Shown here: positions 22,800 to 34,954 of the stretch, piece after piece
How the letters are laid out: each line of letters begins with the position of its first letter
Position numbering within the stretch: the stretch's first letter is position 1
Assembly: GCA_033964015.1 (NCBI GenBank)
Contig: CM066925.1
Span: forward strand, 9,160,204 to 9,224,203
Direction of reading: 5' to 3'
DNA length: 64,000 nt
From: Scolanthus callimorphus
Taxonomy: Eukaryota > Cnidaria > Anthozoa > Actiniaria > Edwardsiidae
Position numbers and translations under genes: made by a program
The notes under the pieces: generated by a model
The model's database searches: none
What the model saw: the letters and a program-made list of their open reading frames with translations, nothing else
Told to the model about the DNA's origin: nothing

Positions 22800-22925
22800 T
22801 TCCGTGGACACCTCTCCAACCTATATCTATACATTTGTTCATGTTCTCCAAACCTATACTCTGTGTATAACTCAAACTGACAACAGCCTTATGAGTAAAT
22901 AAAGTTGATTGATTGATGATTGATT
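22800..22925 (+). repeat. LINE 3' end with GATT tail
   Basis: GAGTAAATAAAGTTGATTGATT ends in short GATT repeats, the kind of 3' terminus seen in CR1/L2-type LINEs. A similar tail is at 33712-33752. Confidence 0.55.
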
Positions 22926-22993
22926 AAGAATCGCATTGTTTAAGTAATAAGTATTGTTTGACCTTTTTGTTGAAAGTGTGGATGGTAAGACTT

Positions 22994-23226
22994 TTGAAGC
23001 CTGGCGCACACTTGCGACATAACGACATAAGAAAACTACCACGCGAACAAAATTCAGTGGTTTCAAAAAGTTGAAGTCCACAAAAAATGATATAAGATTG
23101 CTTTAGTGAAGTAATCCAATGATGATCCTTGGAAAATACTGATTATTTCCAATGTTTTCCCATGCTTTTTTTGTTTGCAACATAACGTCGTTATGTCATT
23201 ATGTCGCTAGTGTGTACCGGGCTTTA
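22994..23226. mobile_element. MITE, about 230 bp
   Basis: The left end AAGCCTGGCGCACACTTGCG and the inverted right end AAAGCCCGGTACACACTAGC are followed by GACATAA(C/T)GACATAA in both arms. There is no coding capacity. Confidence 0.75.
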
Positions 23227-23228
23227 GA

Positions 23229-23482
23229 TCAGAAGGTAATGTTTGCCAAATGTTGGTTGCCATAGAAGATATTGTCTGTTTTCCAATGTTTGTTCTGCAT
23301 CGTGCTTTGTATAAGTTGTCTTTGGAGGCATATGAGTGCTGTAAGAATGAACATCTTTGGCATATGTGAAAAATTCGGGAAAATCGATATGATGAAAAGC
23401 TGGAAAGACTCCAACAAGGCGGCCAAATTACCAAATGTGCCGTAAGACCGCTAGCGCTGTCCAAAATGTGATTAATTTGCAC
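23229..23482 (-). pseudogene. LINE C-terminal fragment, minus strand
   Basis: The minus-strand reading contains KARCRTNIGKQTISSMATN and IWQTLPSDLK, the conserved tail motif of LINE ORF2 products. It is short, lacks the catalytic YADD region and is a dead fragment. Confidence 0.65.
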
Positions 23483-25701
23483 TTATTTAGCATGTTTGCT
23501 ATCACCGAATGTTCGAAACGGGACAATTATCTCAAATATAGCGCGAAATCAATGCCAAAGAAGCGTGACTAGTGTTGCGTGACAGAAATTGCAGCACCGA
23601 TATCGCTAAAAACGGGAATCCGATAAAATTTGGTGCGAAGACTCCTATTGGGAGTCCATAGTTTCAAAGTTAGGATTTTGATGACGTCATCTGAACACCA
23701 AGAATAGTGCAGCCTCATTTTGACTATTGCGACTATTGCAATAAACGCTTACAATTTTTTTTTTCAGCTATGACGAAGAAGCAGAACCTCTTCTCCAGTC
23801 TTTGCACTGGAAAAAGCTCGTTGTATGACGTCGATCTCACCTAGCCACTAGGTTTATAAATCACTAAAATTGTTTTGCCTCCGACTATTTGAGAGCAAAG
23901 TTTGTAGAAGGCTGAGCAGCGTTATAACCTGTTCTTTATGGAGCACTGAAACTCAGCTTACCGTTCCAGAGCCGCGCACAAATTGTTTAAAAAACAGCTT
24001 ACGCTACAGGTGGTGCTGTGCTGTGGAGCGGCATTCCATCAGAATTACGAAAGGCAGAGCCCGGTTCTTTTAAAAATGGTTTTAGGGATATATTATTTTA
24101 ATAGTTAACACGGTATTAATAGAAAGTAGGCACATTATAATTAGATTAGAAAAGAATAGATAGTGAACCGTAGTACATAGTTATAAGTCCTGATGTTTTG
24201 ACCGCGATAACTAAAGTTATAAAGTTACAAGACTACAGATCGGTGAGCGTCCATGGAACTGGTACGTACCAGTTACAAAGAGTAATGGTTTGTTGAGGAT
24301 CTGCGGTAACGGAATGAATTTGTGAAGCGAGAGAAATACTTTCTACCGAAGTTGCACCCAAGATGGTTTGAGCGACCTTAGATCCCACGTTCGGCGCACC
24401 AAGTGGGTTTTGGCAGATCCGTCACAGAGGAAAGCAGAAAGCTTACGAACTTCACCGCGCAACAAGGCAGAATTTGTTTCCATCCAACTTCCCCCTGAGA
24501 TCTTACAGCGATGCAGATTCGTTTAAGAATGAAGATGGATATCAAGATGGCTGCACGAACCACAACCACAACAACAACAACGACAATAACAATAATAATA
24601 ATAATAGCAGATATAGTAGGCATGGATTTCGGTGCCATCAAATGTTATAAAGTTCTTGTAAGAAGAGGTCAACTTGCTGAGGCCAATGGAATCAAGTTGC
24701 AGATGGCAGAGAAATGGAGAAAGTTCTGAAAGTTACAGATATCCCGGTGTCTTGGAGTCAGCTGAGGTCCAAAGTGAGGTAACGAACAAAGCTCTATCTA
24801 AGGAATATTTTCGGCGAGTACAAAAACTGCTGCTTGTGAAAATTTGACCTATAATTTAAGTACTAGAAAATCGTGTAACGGACAATGAGTGACGGACAAT
24901 ACAAGATAATGGCCTCTTGAGAATTTGGAAGTTCACGCGTCATTTGAGGCTCTCGAAATATACTTTAGGACTCTGTCTAATGAATTTCAGGGAAAAAAAA
25001 TATATTATGGATTTTAAAATGTTTACCATTGCCGAGACATAAAAAGGCAAAGAAACTGTGTCTTATAGAACGATTTCAAACACGTTTTCCCTTCATCTTA
25101 TGTCCCCGAAGGTTTCCTTAATATATTTAGTTTTGTATACAGAAACCTTTATTTGCAGTGTATACGTTCTAGTGCTCTGTTTATTTCCACAACTTCATAT
25201 GATTAATGGTCAACAGTTAACTTGATCATTTCCTCAGTTTGTCAAATACGCACATAGGTAAGCTGCTTATTGATATAGTTGAGTTATTGAAATGTGTAAC
25301 TCTATAACTCGAGGTAAAAGTATCCGCGCGTTTACATGATGCTGAAACGATTTCCCTGATCCCATCAAAGGCCTGTCAGACAGGTTGTTCTCGGTTTTCA
25401 TTGAAATTCTGAATCTATGCTGATTATGCACAGTTTTTCTCAAGTAATGCCTATGATTAATTACTCAATGACTGTCAACTTACTCATGCTGTGCAACGAG
25501 TGCAGGTGTTTCCATACACAAAACATTTCACTGTGTTTGGTTTTGCATATGCTGGCAGCAGGAACAGGTGTAAACTTTAAGACCGGAATTACTGGTAATC
25601 GCGATAATCGGATGAATGAGTGTTTCATTTAAGTACTGTTTCAGACGTTCTTGAGAGTACATAATCATGAACTTTTTAGACTGCTAGCCGCCTCTCGACT
25701 G
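23483..25701. other. No gene recognised; AAC/AAT microsatellite
   Basis: A CAA/AAT simple repeat at about 24560-24607 creates artificial Thr/Ile or Val frames. 24927-25060 is a diverged copy of part of 16680-16800. The other frames have no support. Confidence 0.5.
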
Positions 25702-25806
25702 TTTTTTTTCGGATATTTGATTTTTTGGCGCGCGGGGTGTCTTTCTTTTCTTTCCCCCCGCGACACAGGAAAACCGCGCGCCAACAAATCAAATATCCGA
25801 AAAAAT
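25702..25806. mobile_element. Compact hairpin (MITE remnant)
   Basis: TTTTTTCGGATATTTGATTT followed by a GGCGCGCGG arm pairs with CCGCGCGCC and ATCAAATATCCGAAAAAA across a pyrimidine-rich loop, giving a stem of about 33 bp. Confidence 0.75.
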
Positions 25807-26288
25807 CTACTGGAGCCGGCTATGATTTTTTTACCTTTTTCATCATAGCACTTTTTTTGCATAAGGTATTTGTAACGAATACAATCTATTGAATTGAAGT
25901 TGACGTGATAATGGTCAAACATGAACTAAGCCATCAAAGGTTGTATCTGATCTGAATGTGTTTTGTAAATATATATTTCAATTAAAGTCAATGCCTTACG
26001 CTTCCCTCCAATTTAAGAAAACTATTAAAAGTTACACAATGGGAATTTCTTGATTAAATTTCCCCGCAACGCGAGGGACTATTTACAGATTCCTGACGAA
26101 GGATTTAGCTAGTAAATGTCGCGCTGAAAACAAATGAAATCGTAGCGATCATTGTATAACAGGTGAAATTTTTCATAGCCGTGAGTACAGTTTCGATATT
26201 ATCTAGCGCTTCTCAGATGAATTCGATGCTCTGCAGATTTTCCTCTCGCGTTTAACTTTCAGTTCAGCTTTTTTTTATCCGCGATAAG

Positions 26289-26464
26289 GTGAGTACTACA
26301 TTTTGTTCGTACTTATGTTGTCTCGGGATATTACGGCAATGGCAGTCCGTCTCTATGTCAAAATCTTGCTGAGTTCGCGATGGTTGGACGTGCAGTGAAA
26401 ATAAAAAAAATGAGATAGCATATCTACTCTCTTCTTCTCTTATTGTTGTTGTTTTCCTCCTCAG
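26289..26464 (+). other. 5'-UTR intron of the SRCR/MAM gene
   Basis: A strong donor GTGAGT at 26289 and a T/C-rich acceptor TTTTCCTCCTCAG ending at 26464 lie just before the coding start at 26469. The pairing supports transcription and that start codon. Confidence 0.55.
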
Positions 26465-26468
26465 AACT

Positions 26469-26568
26469 ATGCGAGTTGGTGGTGGCGATACGGTGAAAAA
26501 AGCAACAACAGTGTTTGTAACTTTGGCTATTGCTTTCCTAGTAGCCGACTGTGAGAATAACAGTAACA
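26469..26568 (+). CDS. Exon 1: signal peptide of a multi-domain extracellular protein
   Basis: MRVGGGDTVKKATTVFVTLA continues into a hydrophobic core (AIAFLVA) and then a polar NNSN tail. This is a classic secretory signal: basic n-region with two Lys, hydrophobic h-region, likely cleavage near ADC/E. The exon starts four bases after a good acceptor and ends at 26568 before GTAAGC, leaving phase 1, which matches the SRCR exon. It is the first exon of the chain of phase-1 modules that runs to at least 61 kb. The protein is therefore secreted, or anchored by a segment outside this window. Confidence 0.7.
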
Positions 26569-27105
26569 GTAAGCGAAACTTTTTGCCATTTGGTTAAACA
26601 GTTATCTTATAATACTAAATACATTCATTTTTTTTTCGCTTCCTCTCCGATAAAATACCGCTCTTTCCATGTGCTGCGCGTAAGCGTTGAAAGGCTTTCA
26701 GAGGATTCTGAGTATCTGTATTAGACTTTTACTATCACACATTTGAATGTGAAAAAATCAATTTCATTCATCTTTCGCGCGCATGCTATGAACGCGCCAA
26801 CTGTCTGCGAATCAAAGTAATTAAAGCAAACGTATCTTGAAATCAAATAATTTTCCAAAATAATTTAGCTGTTCGGTTATCAAAAGCAGTAAACCAAAAC
26901 TCAATGCCTGTAGACACTGAAAAAATTATCGACTTTGATTGAAGAGTATCGCATCCTCAAACAGTGCTCTGATAATTTTACAAAGGAACACAGCGTTCAG
27001 ACCCTACGCATCTGCCAAGGAAAAAAAAAACATGTTTCACACCATTCGATTGCAGTGGTTTTGCTTCCGGAAAAGAAACAAATATTTTCATTTTTTTTCT
27101 TTTAG

Positions 27106-27426
27106 GGATACGTTTAATTTACGGTGGAGCACCGAGCCAAGGGACCTTGGAGGTGTTTGCGAAAGGGCGCTGGGGTAGTGTTACTTGTCCACCTCGCAAA
27201 TGCCCAAAAAGCGCCATTGCAAAAGTTTCTTGCGCAATGCTTGGTATGCGTGGAAAACCCGAATTCTTTTTTTACCCTTTGACGTTTAGACGAACTTATA
27301 GCAGAACAATTTATGTACTACATTGCCATGGCAACGAAACTTCCTTGTTTGACTGTGCCCATGAGTTCCCTGAGAAGCTATCGTGGTATATATCGTTTGA
27401 TGGCCTCAAGTGCGGGTATCCGTCTG
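27106..27426 (+). CDS. Exon 2: SRCR domain
   Basis: A 321-nt exon (acceptor TTTTCTTTTAG, donor GTAAGT; phase 1 at both ends) encodes one scavenger receptor cysteine-rich domain. It opens IRLIYGGAPSQGTLEVF, then KGRWGSVTC, VSCAMLGMRG and HCHGNETSLFDCAHEF, ending in LKCGYPSG, with six cysteines in the expected order. The usual CDDGW motif after the first Cys is replaced by CPPRKC. SRCR domains bind proteins, glycans or microbial ligands. The symmetric 1-1 phase is what exon shuffling needs. Confidence 0.85.
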
Positions 27427-28028
27427 GTAAGTGAAAAGTGCACGAATATCCGTATAGTGACGGAAGTATGGGCTATAGCTTTTACAAGCTATAGCTTTTC
27501 AAAAGTGAAATCCATCTTTTATTTAAACTGGAAGGTCTTGTTCTTTTTCAAATTCTAATTTTCAACATCGTTTTCTTCCTTCTTCTTTTGATTACGTTTT
27601 TACCTCTGTAACGAGCGCATTATACATTAATAGATCTGCGCCAAGACGAACAAAAAAAAGTTAAAATCATTTTCCTCATGCTAAAATTAATTTAGTCACG
27701 GTTTACACATTTGTTCGCTTATATCTCGCTTTCGATATAATATACCAGTCTAAATCTTGGCAGAATTATTGAGGATATTGACAATATTGGCAATTTAAGA
27801 ATATTTTATGATACATAGTGAATAGCGCCATATCAAGATAACAGCCTTATTTGGAAGGTCTGTAAGTAATTTCTGTACGACAAAAGCAGGAAAATTCGCC
27901 ATCTTGCAATACTTTCGTCCTCTTGGTCGCCATTTTGATTTTGTTTCTCGGCCGATAAGATGAGATGTTAAAACGACAGGGAAATCGCGATTCGTATAAA
28001 AACGATAGCACTTTCTTTTTGTTTCCAG

Positions 28029-28103
28029 TGAAGGTTGAGTTCTCTAATAAGACCGACTACTCAAGCCTGTCCACCAACAGCTCCCCTTCACAAGCAGCAC
28101 TCA
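28029..28103 (+). CDS. Exon 3: Ser/Thr/Asn-rich linker
   Basis: After acceptor TTTGTTTCCAG a phase-1 frame reads KVEFSNKTDYSSLSTNSSPS. A donor at GTGAAA (28104) keeps phase 1 and would join the F5/8C exon. Alternatives are a donor at 28139 (GTAATT, phase 0) or readthrough to TAA at 28169-28171, which would end a short SRCR protein. The tail around 28112-28168 is a 30-bp tandem duplication (GATGAGTGCTTCATATCGA twice). The exon body is probable, its end uncertain. Confidence 0.5.
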
Positions 28104-28839
28104 GTGAAAATGTTGATGAGTGCTTCATATCGAGCCAGGTAATTGATGAGTGCTTCATATCGAACCATTAACCGCCTACGTATAATTACTTATAGCACGG
28201 GGTTCTTCATATATTCGACTATTAGGGATAGCTGTGGTTTGTTTTCAGGGTTGAAAATCAATGATCCGATTTTTTAAGGTCTATCTGTGCAAAATGGGAA
28301 ATTTTGAGGGGGTTATTTCGCCCAATATCGCCCAGAAATTGCTGAAGCCTGCGAAAATTTGAGGGAATGCCACAACTATTGGTCCGGGTAGACAAAATGG
28401 CTTAGTATTTTTGGGGTTCATTTTCAGGATTTCTGACTGTTACATGCTTACATGCATTTATTACTGGTTGAGGTGAGCAGGTAATAAGCTATGTAGAGCT
28501 AGATATTATGCATCCGCAGGGTAGCACATCATTCCGTCCGTAATTTGAAGCATCTGTCTAACGTCCTATTTTAGAAAAAAAAATCTGAAATAGGTGTATG
28601 TTAGTAGCAAACTTGACAATTTTCATTGGGGGATTGATGATTAAGAGAAATGCATGCACTTGTATACCGCAAATTATCATGTGGATATGTTCAAATGCGG
28701 TTTACTGATCTGGATGTCTGATCCCTAAGATGCGGACTGCGATTTATACAATGCAGTTCACAATCATGAGTGGTTGTTAGATATATCATTCTGTAGTGAG
28801 CACTTTGTTTAACGTCCCTCGCATAGTGGTTAAGTGCAG

Positions 28840-30805
28840 TGGACGTTCCGTACATGAACCCTGAGTGGAAAGCTGCTATCAGGAAGAAGCGTAATTTTGC
28901 TAAGATGTTCAGCAAAGCAAAGAGCAAGGAATCATGGGAGTTGATGAAAAAATGAGAAAAGCAATCAAATGTTATTGGAATGAAGTCTCCAATGATCTTG
29001 ATAAGAATCCACGGAAATTTTTCAAAACTTTCTCCCCAATCCTTAATTCAAAAACTAAAGAAAAAGCCGCTATCACTAGAAACCGAAAGGGAACTAATAC
29101 AAGATCAAAAAACAGTTGCAGAGGAATTCACAAACTTCTTCTCTACGGTGGCAGATAGAATTGGAGGCGACAAAGCAAAGAATCTACAGGAGCAGGACTG
29201 TATGGAGCACATGAGCGTGGATATGATTACTACAAAGATTGTTCCTAAAGCTTTCAGTTTTAAGGAGGTTACAAATGATGAAGTCCATGAGGCTTTAAAA
29301 AACATCAAACCTGATAAGGCAACAGGGCACGACAACATTCCACCAAAGGTTTTAAAGCTTGTAGCTGAGGAAGTATCACTTTCGCTTACACACATGTTTA
29401 ATAGGGGCATAAGTGAAAGTATTTGGCCGAGAGAGCGGAAAATGGAAGAATGGGTCCCTGTCTACAAGAAGGAAAATCCTCAAGATAAGACCAACTACAG
29501 GCCAGTCACTATATTATCGGTCGTGGACAAAATCTTTGAGCAGTTCATTGGACGGCAGTTAGGTGGCAAGTTTGAGCAGATATTTGACCCTTTCATGGGT
29601 GCTTCCCGTAAGCGGTATAGTTGTGAAACAACACTTATACGTCTAGTAGAGGACTGGAGAAGGTCTAGAGACATGGGACGCACTACTGCGATACTGAGTT
29701 CGGATATGAGCAAGGCTTTTGATTCTATGCACCCTAAGGTACTGATGGCCAAACTTGAGGCATATGGTTTAAGCGATGATGCCCTGAGTCTGTTGAAGTC
29801 ATACTTCACGGATCATCAGTGCAGGACGAGGATGGGTCATGTGAAAAGTAAGTGGGAAATGGTTACTAGAGGCTGCCCGCAAGGGTCTTGTCTCGGTCCA
29901 CTGCTCTTGAATACCTATCAAAACGACCTGTTTTACATGGATAGACAAAGCCAGCTTTCCGCATATGCAGACGACCATCAGCTATATTTTTCACACTTTG
30001 ACCTGCAGGAAGCAATATGTACTCTCAAAACGGACGGTGAAAGCACGTCTGAGTGATATACACAAAATTTTCTGGAAGGAAATTTATCCAAGTAACAAAC
30101 TATGATCATACCTGGGAAGAATGGAATGCTTGGAGATGACACCTTGGTCGAGACTACTCAGGACTTGAAGCTACTAGGCGTAACCATTGACAGCAGTTTA
30201 ACATTTTCAAGTCACATTTCAATCGCATGCAAGATGGCAAGCTCGCGTGTCGGTGTGTTAATGCGCCTTCGTAATCTAATTCCAGTTACGGCTAAATTGA
30301 GAATATTCAAAGCAGCTATTCTGCCATATCTATGCTACGGGGGGTTGACATGCATTTCTGCAAGAAAACGGATAGTATCAAGTTAGAGAGGGTGAGTGAG
30401 CGAGGGTTAATGGCTATATATAATGACTGGGGTGTGTCTTACCAGGAACTTTTGATAAAGGCTAAGATGAGCTCACTATACAATAGGAGGCTACAAGATA
30501 TAGTAATTCTAATGTTTAAAATTAAAAATAGATTAGCTCCAACAAATATTTTAGAGCTCTTTCAGGAAGGTAATGCTGACCGCTACAATTTACGAAACAC
30601 GGACTTCAAGCTACCACAAGTTAAAACTACTAGGCACGGGAAGCACTCCCTTAGATTTTATGGACCGTACCTCTGGGCGAAATTGTCACCGAACTTGAGA
30701 AATTGCAGGTCACTGTCATCTTTTAAAAAGCAAATACGTAGTATAGGTCTTGGAAAACTCGAGGACGAGTCATGCCCTGGCGGCTGCATCCTCTGCAGTA
30801 TGTAG
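28840..30805 (+). pseudogene. LINE ORF2 reverse transcriptase, broken
   Basis: In three or more frames the order is a linker (YMNPEWKAAIRKKRNFAKMF), RT (NIKPDKATGHDNIPPKVL, SSDMSKAFDSMHPK, GCPQGSCLGPLL and catalytic AYADDHQLYF near 29960) and the LINE C-terminal region (RIFKAAILPYLCYG, RHGKHSLRFYGPYLWAKL), ending in a Cys-containing tail at 30805. Frame changes occur near 29100, 30060 and 30340-30390. The endonuclease part is absent or unrecognisable. It is a CR1/Jockey-type non-LTR element inserted in the intron after exon 3 and no longer active. Confidence 0.85.
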
Positions 30806-30859
30806 AATTATTTGTGAAATGCTAGTTCCTTTTTATAAGATTATTGATATAGTAAACGA

Positions 30860-31195
30860 TTTTCATTGAGGTAACCAGGCCGCTCATTGTCTCGGTCGTG
30901 TGGGATTAAGTTATGGGAAATGGGTTGACCGAGGTAAAGAGCGGCTGAAGGCGGACGGAAGTACGCGGTATATGTTACGTCGCCGAAGGGGAGGTGGGTG
31001 GGTCGAAATCTACTAGCGACTCACGGGCTTACGTATCTTCTGAGTGAAAAGGCCATGAATCAAAGTCAGGATTCCTTTAAATAAGACAAGACTTGTCAAA
31101 GGAATGTATCCTTAATTCAACAACACGCTGTTACATAAGAGTGTTATGTAACCCACACATTTCAAGACTTCGCGGCATAATTACTCAATGAAAAT
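30860..31195. mobile_element. TIR element, short copy (336 bp)
   Basis: It starts ATTTTCATTGAGGTAACC and ends TTACTCAATGAAAAT, so the ends are inverted repeats of about 12-15 bp. AGTAAACG lies on both sides (30852-30859 and 31196-31203), an 8-bp target duplication of the size typical of hAT and some other superfamilies. Both ends match the larger element that follows directly. Confidence 0.7.
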
Positions 31196-31749
31196 AGTAA
31201 ACGATTTTCATTGAGGTAACCAGGCCGCTCATTGTCTCGGTCGTGTGGGATTAAGTTATGGGAAATGGGTTGACCTCGGATCGAGCAGCCTACAGCTTAC
31301 TATGTATCTGCCAAAGACCTTATTTGCCCAATAACCCTTCCAAAAGGGTACCTTTTCCCAAAACTCAGAAAAACCCTTCCCTTTCACAGTTAAGGGCAGT
31401 GGCCCGACTTAGCCAGTAGGGAAGCTTTCCCACAAACCAGGTTTTACACGCTATGTTAATGTGTCTGTGGCTTAGCATCTTGACAAGTATACGAAAAAAT
31501 TGTCGGAATACCAGACGCAAAAAGAGCACAAAAAACTAAGCTTAAAAAGGAAAGCTCCCAATAGCCAAGTCGGGCCAAAAAGTCATCAAAGATGAATTGA
31601 AGGGTTTCTATAAGAAAACCCATATTGGCGCGACCAGGATACCGGGCACTTGGAAAAAGAAACTTAGAATTCTTAGCAGTTCTACTTACAAATGTCTAAA
31701 TAAGAGTTCAATATACAAACCAGCAAATGTGAGGAATAAGGCACCAAAG

Positions 31750-32657
31750 CTACACACGAGCCAACATGGTATTTTGAATAAATCCAATAAAGGGCACGAC
31801 ACACAGCAAACATGGTATTTGAATGAATCCAATTTAGGCTCGACACACGAGCGAACATGATTTTGAATAAATCCAATAGGCTCGACACACGAGCGAACAT
31901 GGTATTTTGAATAAATCCAATTTAGGCTCGACACACGAGCGAACATGGTATTTTGAATAAGTCCAATTTAGGCTCGACGAACGAGCGAACATGGTATTTT
32001 GAATAAATCCAATTTAGGCTCGACACACGAGCGAACATGGTATTTTGAATAAGTCCAATTTAGGCTCGACACACGAGCAAACATGGTATTTTGAATAAGT
32101 CCAATTTAGGCTCGGCGAACGAGCGAACATGGTATTTTGAATAAGTCCAATTTAGGCTCGACGAACGAGCGAACATGGTATTTTGAATAAATCCAATTTA
32201 GGCTCGACACACGAGCGAACATGGTATTTTGAATAAGTCCAATTTAGGCTCGACACACGAGCAAACATGGTATTTTGAATAAGTCCAATTTAGGCTCGAC
32301 GAACGAGCGAACATGGTATTTTGAATAAGTCCAATTTAGGCTCGACACACGAGCAAACATGGTATTTTGAATAAGTCCAATTTAGGCTCGACGAACGAGC
32401 GAACATGGTATTTTGAATAAGTCCAATTTAGGCTCGACGAACGAGCGAACATGGTATTTTGAATAAGTCCAATTTAGGCTCGACGAACGAGCGAACATGG
32501 TCTTTTGAATAAGTCCAATTTAGGCTCGACACACGAGCGAACATGGTCTTTTGAATAAGTCCAATTTAGGCTCGACGAACGAGCGAACATGGTATTTTGA
32601 ATAAGTCCAATTTAGGCTCGACCCACGAGCAAACATGGTATTTTGAATAAGTCCAAA
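31750..32657. repeat. 46-bp minisatellite, about 20 units
   Basis: The unit is GAACATGGTATTTTGAATAA plus GTCCAATTTAGGCTCGACGA plus ACGAGC, alternating with a CACACGAGC ending. The first units are more diverged. Since 46 is not a multiple of three, frames shift from unit to unit. Confidence 0.93.
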
Positions 32658-32663
32658 TTAGAG

Positions 32664-32860
32664 CTGGAAGCTCGCCATATACGGGGCAAATAGCGGCACG
32701 AACGGGATCGACAGATGCTGCAACAGGCGGGTGGCTGTAGGTATGGCGGCATCTGGAACTGGGCTGGAAGCTCGCCATAGGCAAATAGCGGCACGAACGG
32801 GATCGGCAGAGGCTTCAACAAGCGGGTGGCTGCAGGTATGGCGGCATCTGGAACTGGGCG
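32664..32860. repeat. Two-copy tandem repeat of about 100 bp
   Basis: GCTGGAAGCTCGCCATA, AATAGCGGCACGAACGGGAT and GGTATGGCGGCATCTGGAAC recur once each in a second unit with small differences. Confidence 0.85.
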
Positions 32861-33100
32861 AAAGCATGTAGACATCGGCTGAGGCGACGTAATCTGGTGA
32901 AACGAAAAAGAAATCTACTAGCGACTCACGGGCTTACGTATCTTCTGAGTGAAAAGGCCATGAATCAAAGTCAGGATTCCTTTAAATAAGACAAGACTTG
33001 TCAAAGGAATGTATCCTTAATTCAACAACACGCTGTTACATAAGAGTGTTATGTAACCCACACATTTCAAGACTTCGCGGCATAATTACTCAATGAAAAT

Positions 33101-33720
33101 AGTATTTATATATGATTATTGTTATAGCTTTTATACAACATTATAATTTTTATAATATATATATGTACATACTGAAATTGTATGACCAAATTGCCTTCTA
33201 GAGAGCTCGACATGCAATGAAATATTGCAAGGAGACTAAATATGGGATAAACACAAAGTTTGGACCTACAGGCCTGTTTCGTGGGCAGTTCCCACTCCTC
33301 AGGGTTTATTATTACTCCGTCCCGCCATTTCAATTTATACACGGGGATCTAAATACATGTATTATTCAAGAGAAATTTGCTTGCACACCTGCATGTGCTA
33401 ACCAGCTCTGTTCTTTTATTGAGCGTGGCTTGGTCGCTATGACAAATGATAAAGAACTTCTCGAGGTTGCATAAATTACACCGCTTCGTTGCGTTTGAGT
33501 ATCCCTGGGCTCTACCTAGAATGCACCATGTGATACTAAACTTCTTATTATATGTACATATTTATCTTATCTATTTATATCTCCTCCATTTTTATCTTAT
33601 TCTATTATATTTATACCATAGTTATACTATCTACTTATTATTAGCTTTATTTAGATATAGGTGTCCCCGATTAGTGTGCCACTTGTGGCACGCTAGAAGT
33701 ATTTCGACACATTAATAAAG

Positions 33721-33752
<32 letters not shown>
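33101..33752 (+). repeat. LINE 3' region with ATTG tail
   Basis: A T-rich stretch with GTGTCCCCGATTAGTGTGCC is followed by AATAAAGTTATTGATTGATT and seven or so ATTG units. This looks like the 3' end of a CR1/L2-type LINE, perhaps the rest of the element at 28840, split by the two TIR elements. Confidence 0.6.
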
Positions 33753-33755
<3 letters not shown>

Positions 33756-34954
33756 GCTGAGGGACGGGACCTCGGTGTATTGTCTTATCCGAAGAAAAAA
33801 ATATGTTCATCGGAGTGTTGAGGATGCTACTGAATCGAATTATTCACCCCTTCCATTTCGGTCATATCGAAACAGGCTTGATGAAAGATAGAGATTCCCG
33901 TTTTCACTTTTCTGGTATTGCTTTTGGTTCCAGAGTTATCTAAGATTAAAGAATATGCAAATTAGCAGACTCATGACGTCACAAGATGGACACAGGTCCA
34001 GTTTGGAAAATAAGTTACGAAATTCTCAGCATGCTTTTGACATAAGAGTTTGAAACTTTCCAGAATGATAAAACTAAGTGTGATACATATCATAGACTAC
34101 ACAATGGTGTTGCCATGGAAACCGATTCGGGTCCAGGCTTTCGGGTACAAAATAAAGAAAATCTCATTTCTGTGTCTGATGAGTAAATGTTGGACGGCCA
34201 AACTAAAGTTACTTCTGCACATGTGAGGTTTATGACAGAGTCCACATATAAGCGCATGTACTAAAATAGCGGAGAAAATCTCGACTTAGCTTCAATGATT
34301 GAGCTGGGGCCTGGGCCCAAATATTTTTCCATAGTAACGTCATTATGTAGCTATGATGTGTATCGCACTCTGTCACTCTGGAAAGTTTCAAGGGCTTACG
34401 CCACAAGTAAGCTGAGAAATCTCTATTTTATTATCCAAAGCGTTACCTGTGTCAATCGTGTGACGTCACACGTATTCTAATTTGCATAATTTTCGAACCT
34501 TAATATCCAACAATGATAACCAACAATGATATCAAATTAGGGGAAACGTCATTTTTCTTCTTTAATCAAGCTTGTTTGGGTGTGACCGAAATGGAATGGG
34601 TAAAGAATTCATTTCAGTAGCACGACGAGTATTTTCTGCATTTATAGGAAAGTGAAATTAAATTTTGGACAAAACTTACACAGTCTTCCGTGCATTTGTT
34701 TATAACGTCTGCAGTATCTGCCCCCGATCTGTAACTCATGGTTGCTAACTCGAAGCTTTGTCAATTGAACTCGGTGTTTCATGTTTGGGATATTTAAATA
34801 CTTTGAATGATATATAAGTCCTGAATTTGTTTCGCTGACCTGTCGTCGTCCTGTTCCATATTCCTATTCCTAGTCCTCAAAACTGTTCATCTTCCCAAGA
34901 ATGTACTCCAACAATCTTTGTCCAGGTGATCAAGCATTCTCTTGGTGTTTTTAG
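33753..34954. other. Intron sequence, no gene recognised
   Basis: It has no exon-like segment. It includes repeated GTGACCGAAATGGAA and TTTCGGTCATATCGAAAC blocks (33858, 34581) in inverted orientation, suggesting a decayed inverted-repeat element. Confidence 0.45.

Larger units (their letters stand above)
31204..33100. mobile_element. TIR element, long copy with internal minisatellite
   Basis: Its left end repeats 30860-30928 and its right 190 bp (from GAAATCTACTAGCGACTCAC, about 32911) repeats 31004-31195. Between them lies about 1.6 kb absent from the short copy. The right flank begins AGTATTTA rather than AGTAAACG. No transposase is visible. Confidence 0.65.

Noticed and set aside
24378..24729. 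Val/Ile-rich and Thr-rich small proteins
   Set aside because: These are translations of the CAA/AAT microsatellite on both strands.
29105..29809. Minus-strand frames within the LINE
   Set aside because: They are shadows of the plus-strand reverse transcriptase.
31750..32657. CRISPR-like array
   Set aside because: The units are contiguous 46-bp repeats without unique spacers, inside a TIR element in a eukaryotic intron; it is a minisatellite.
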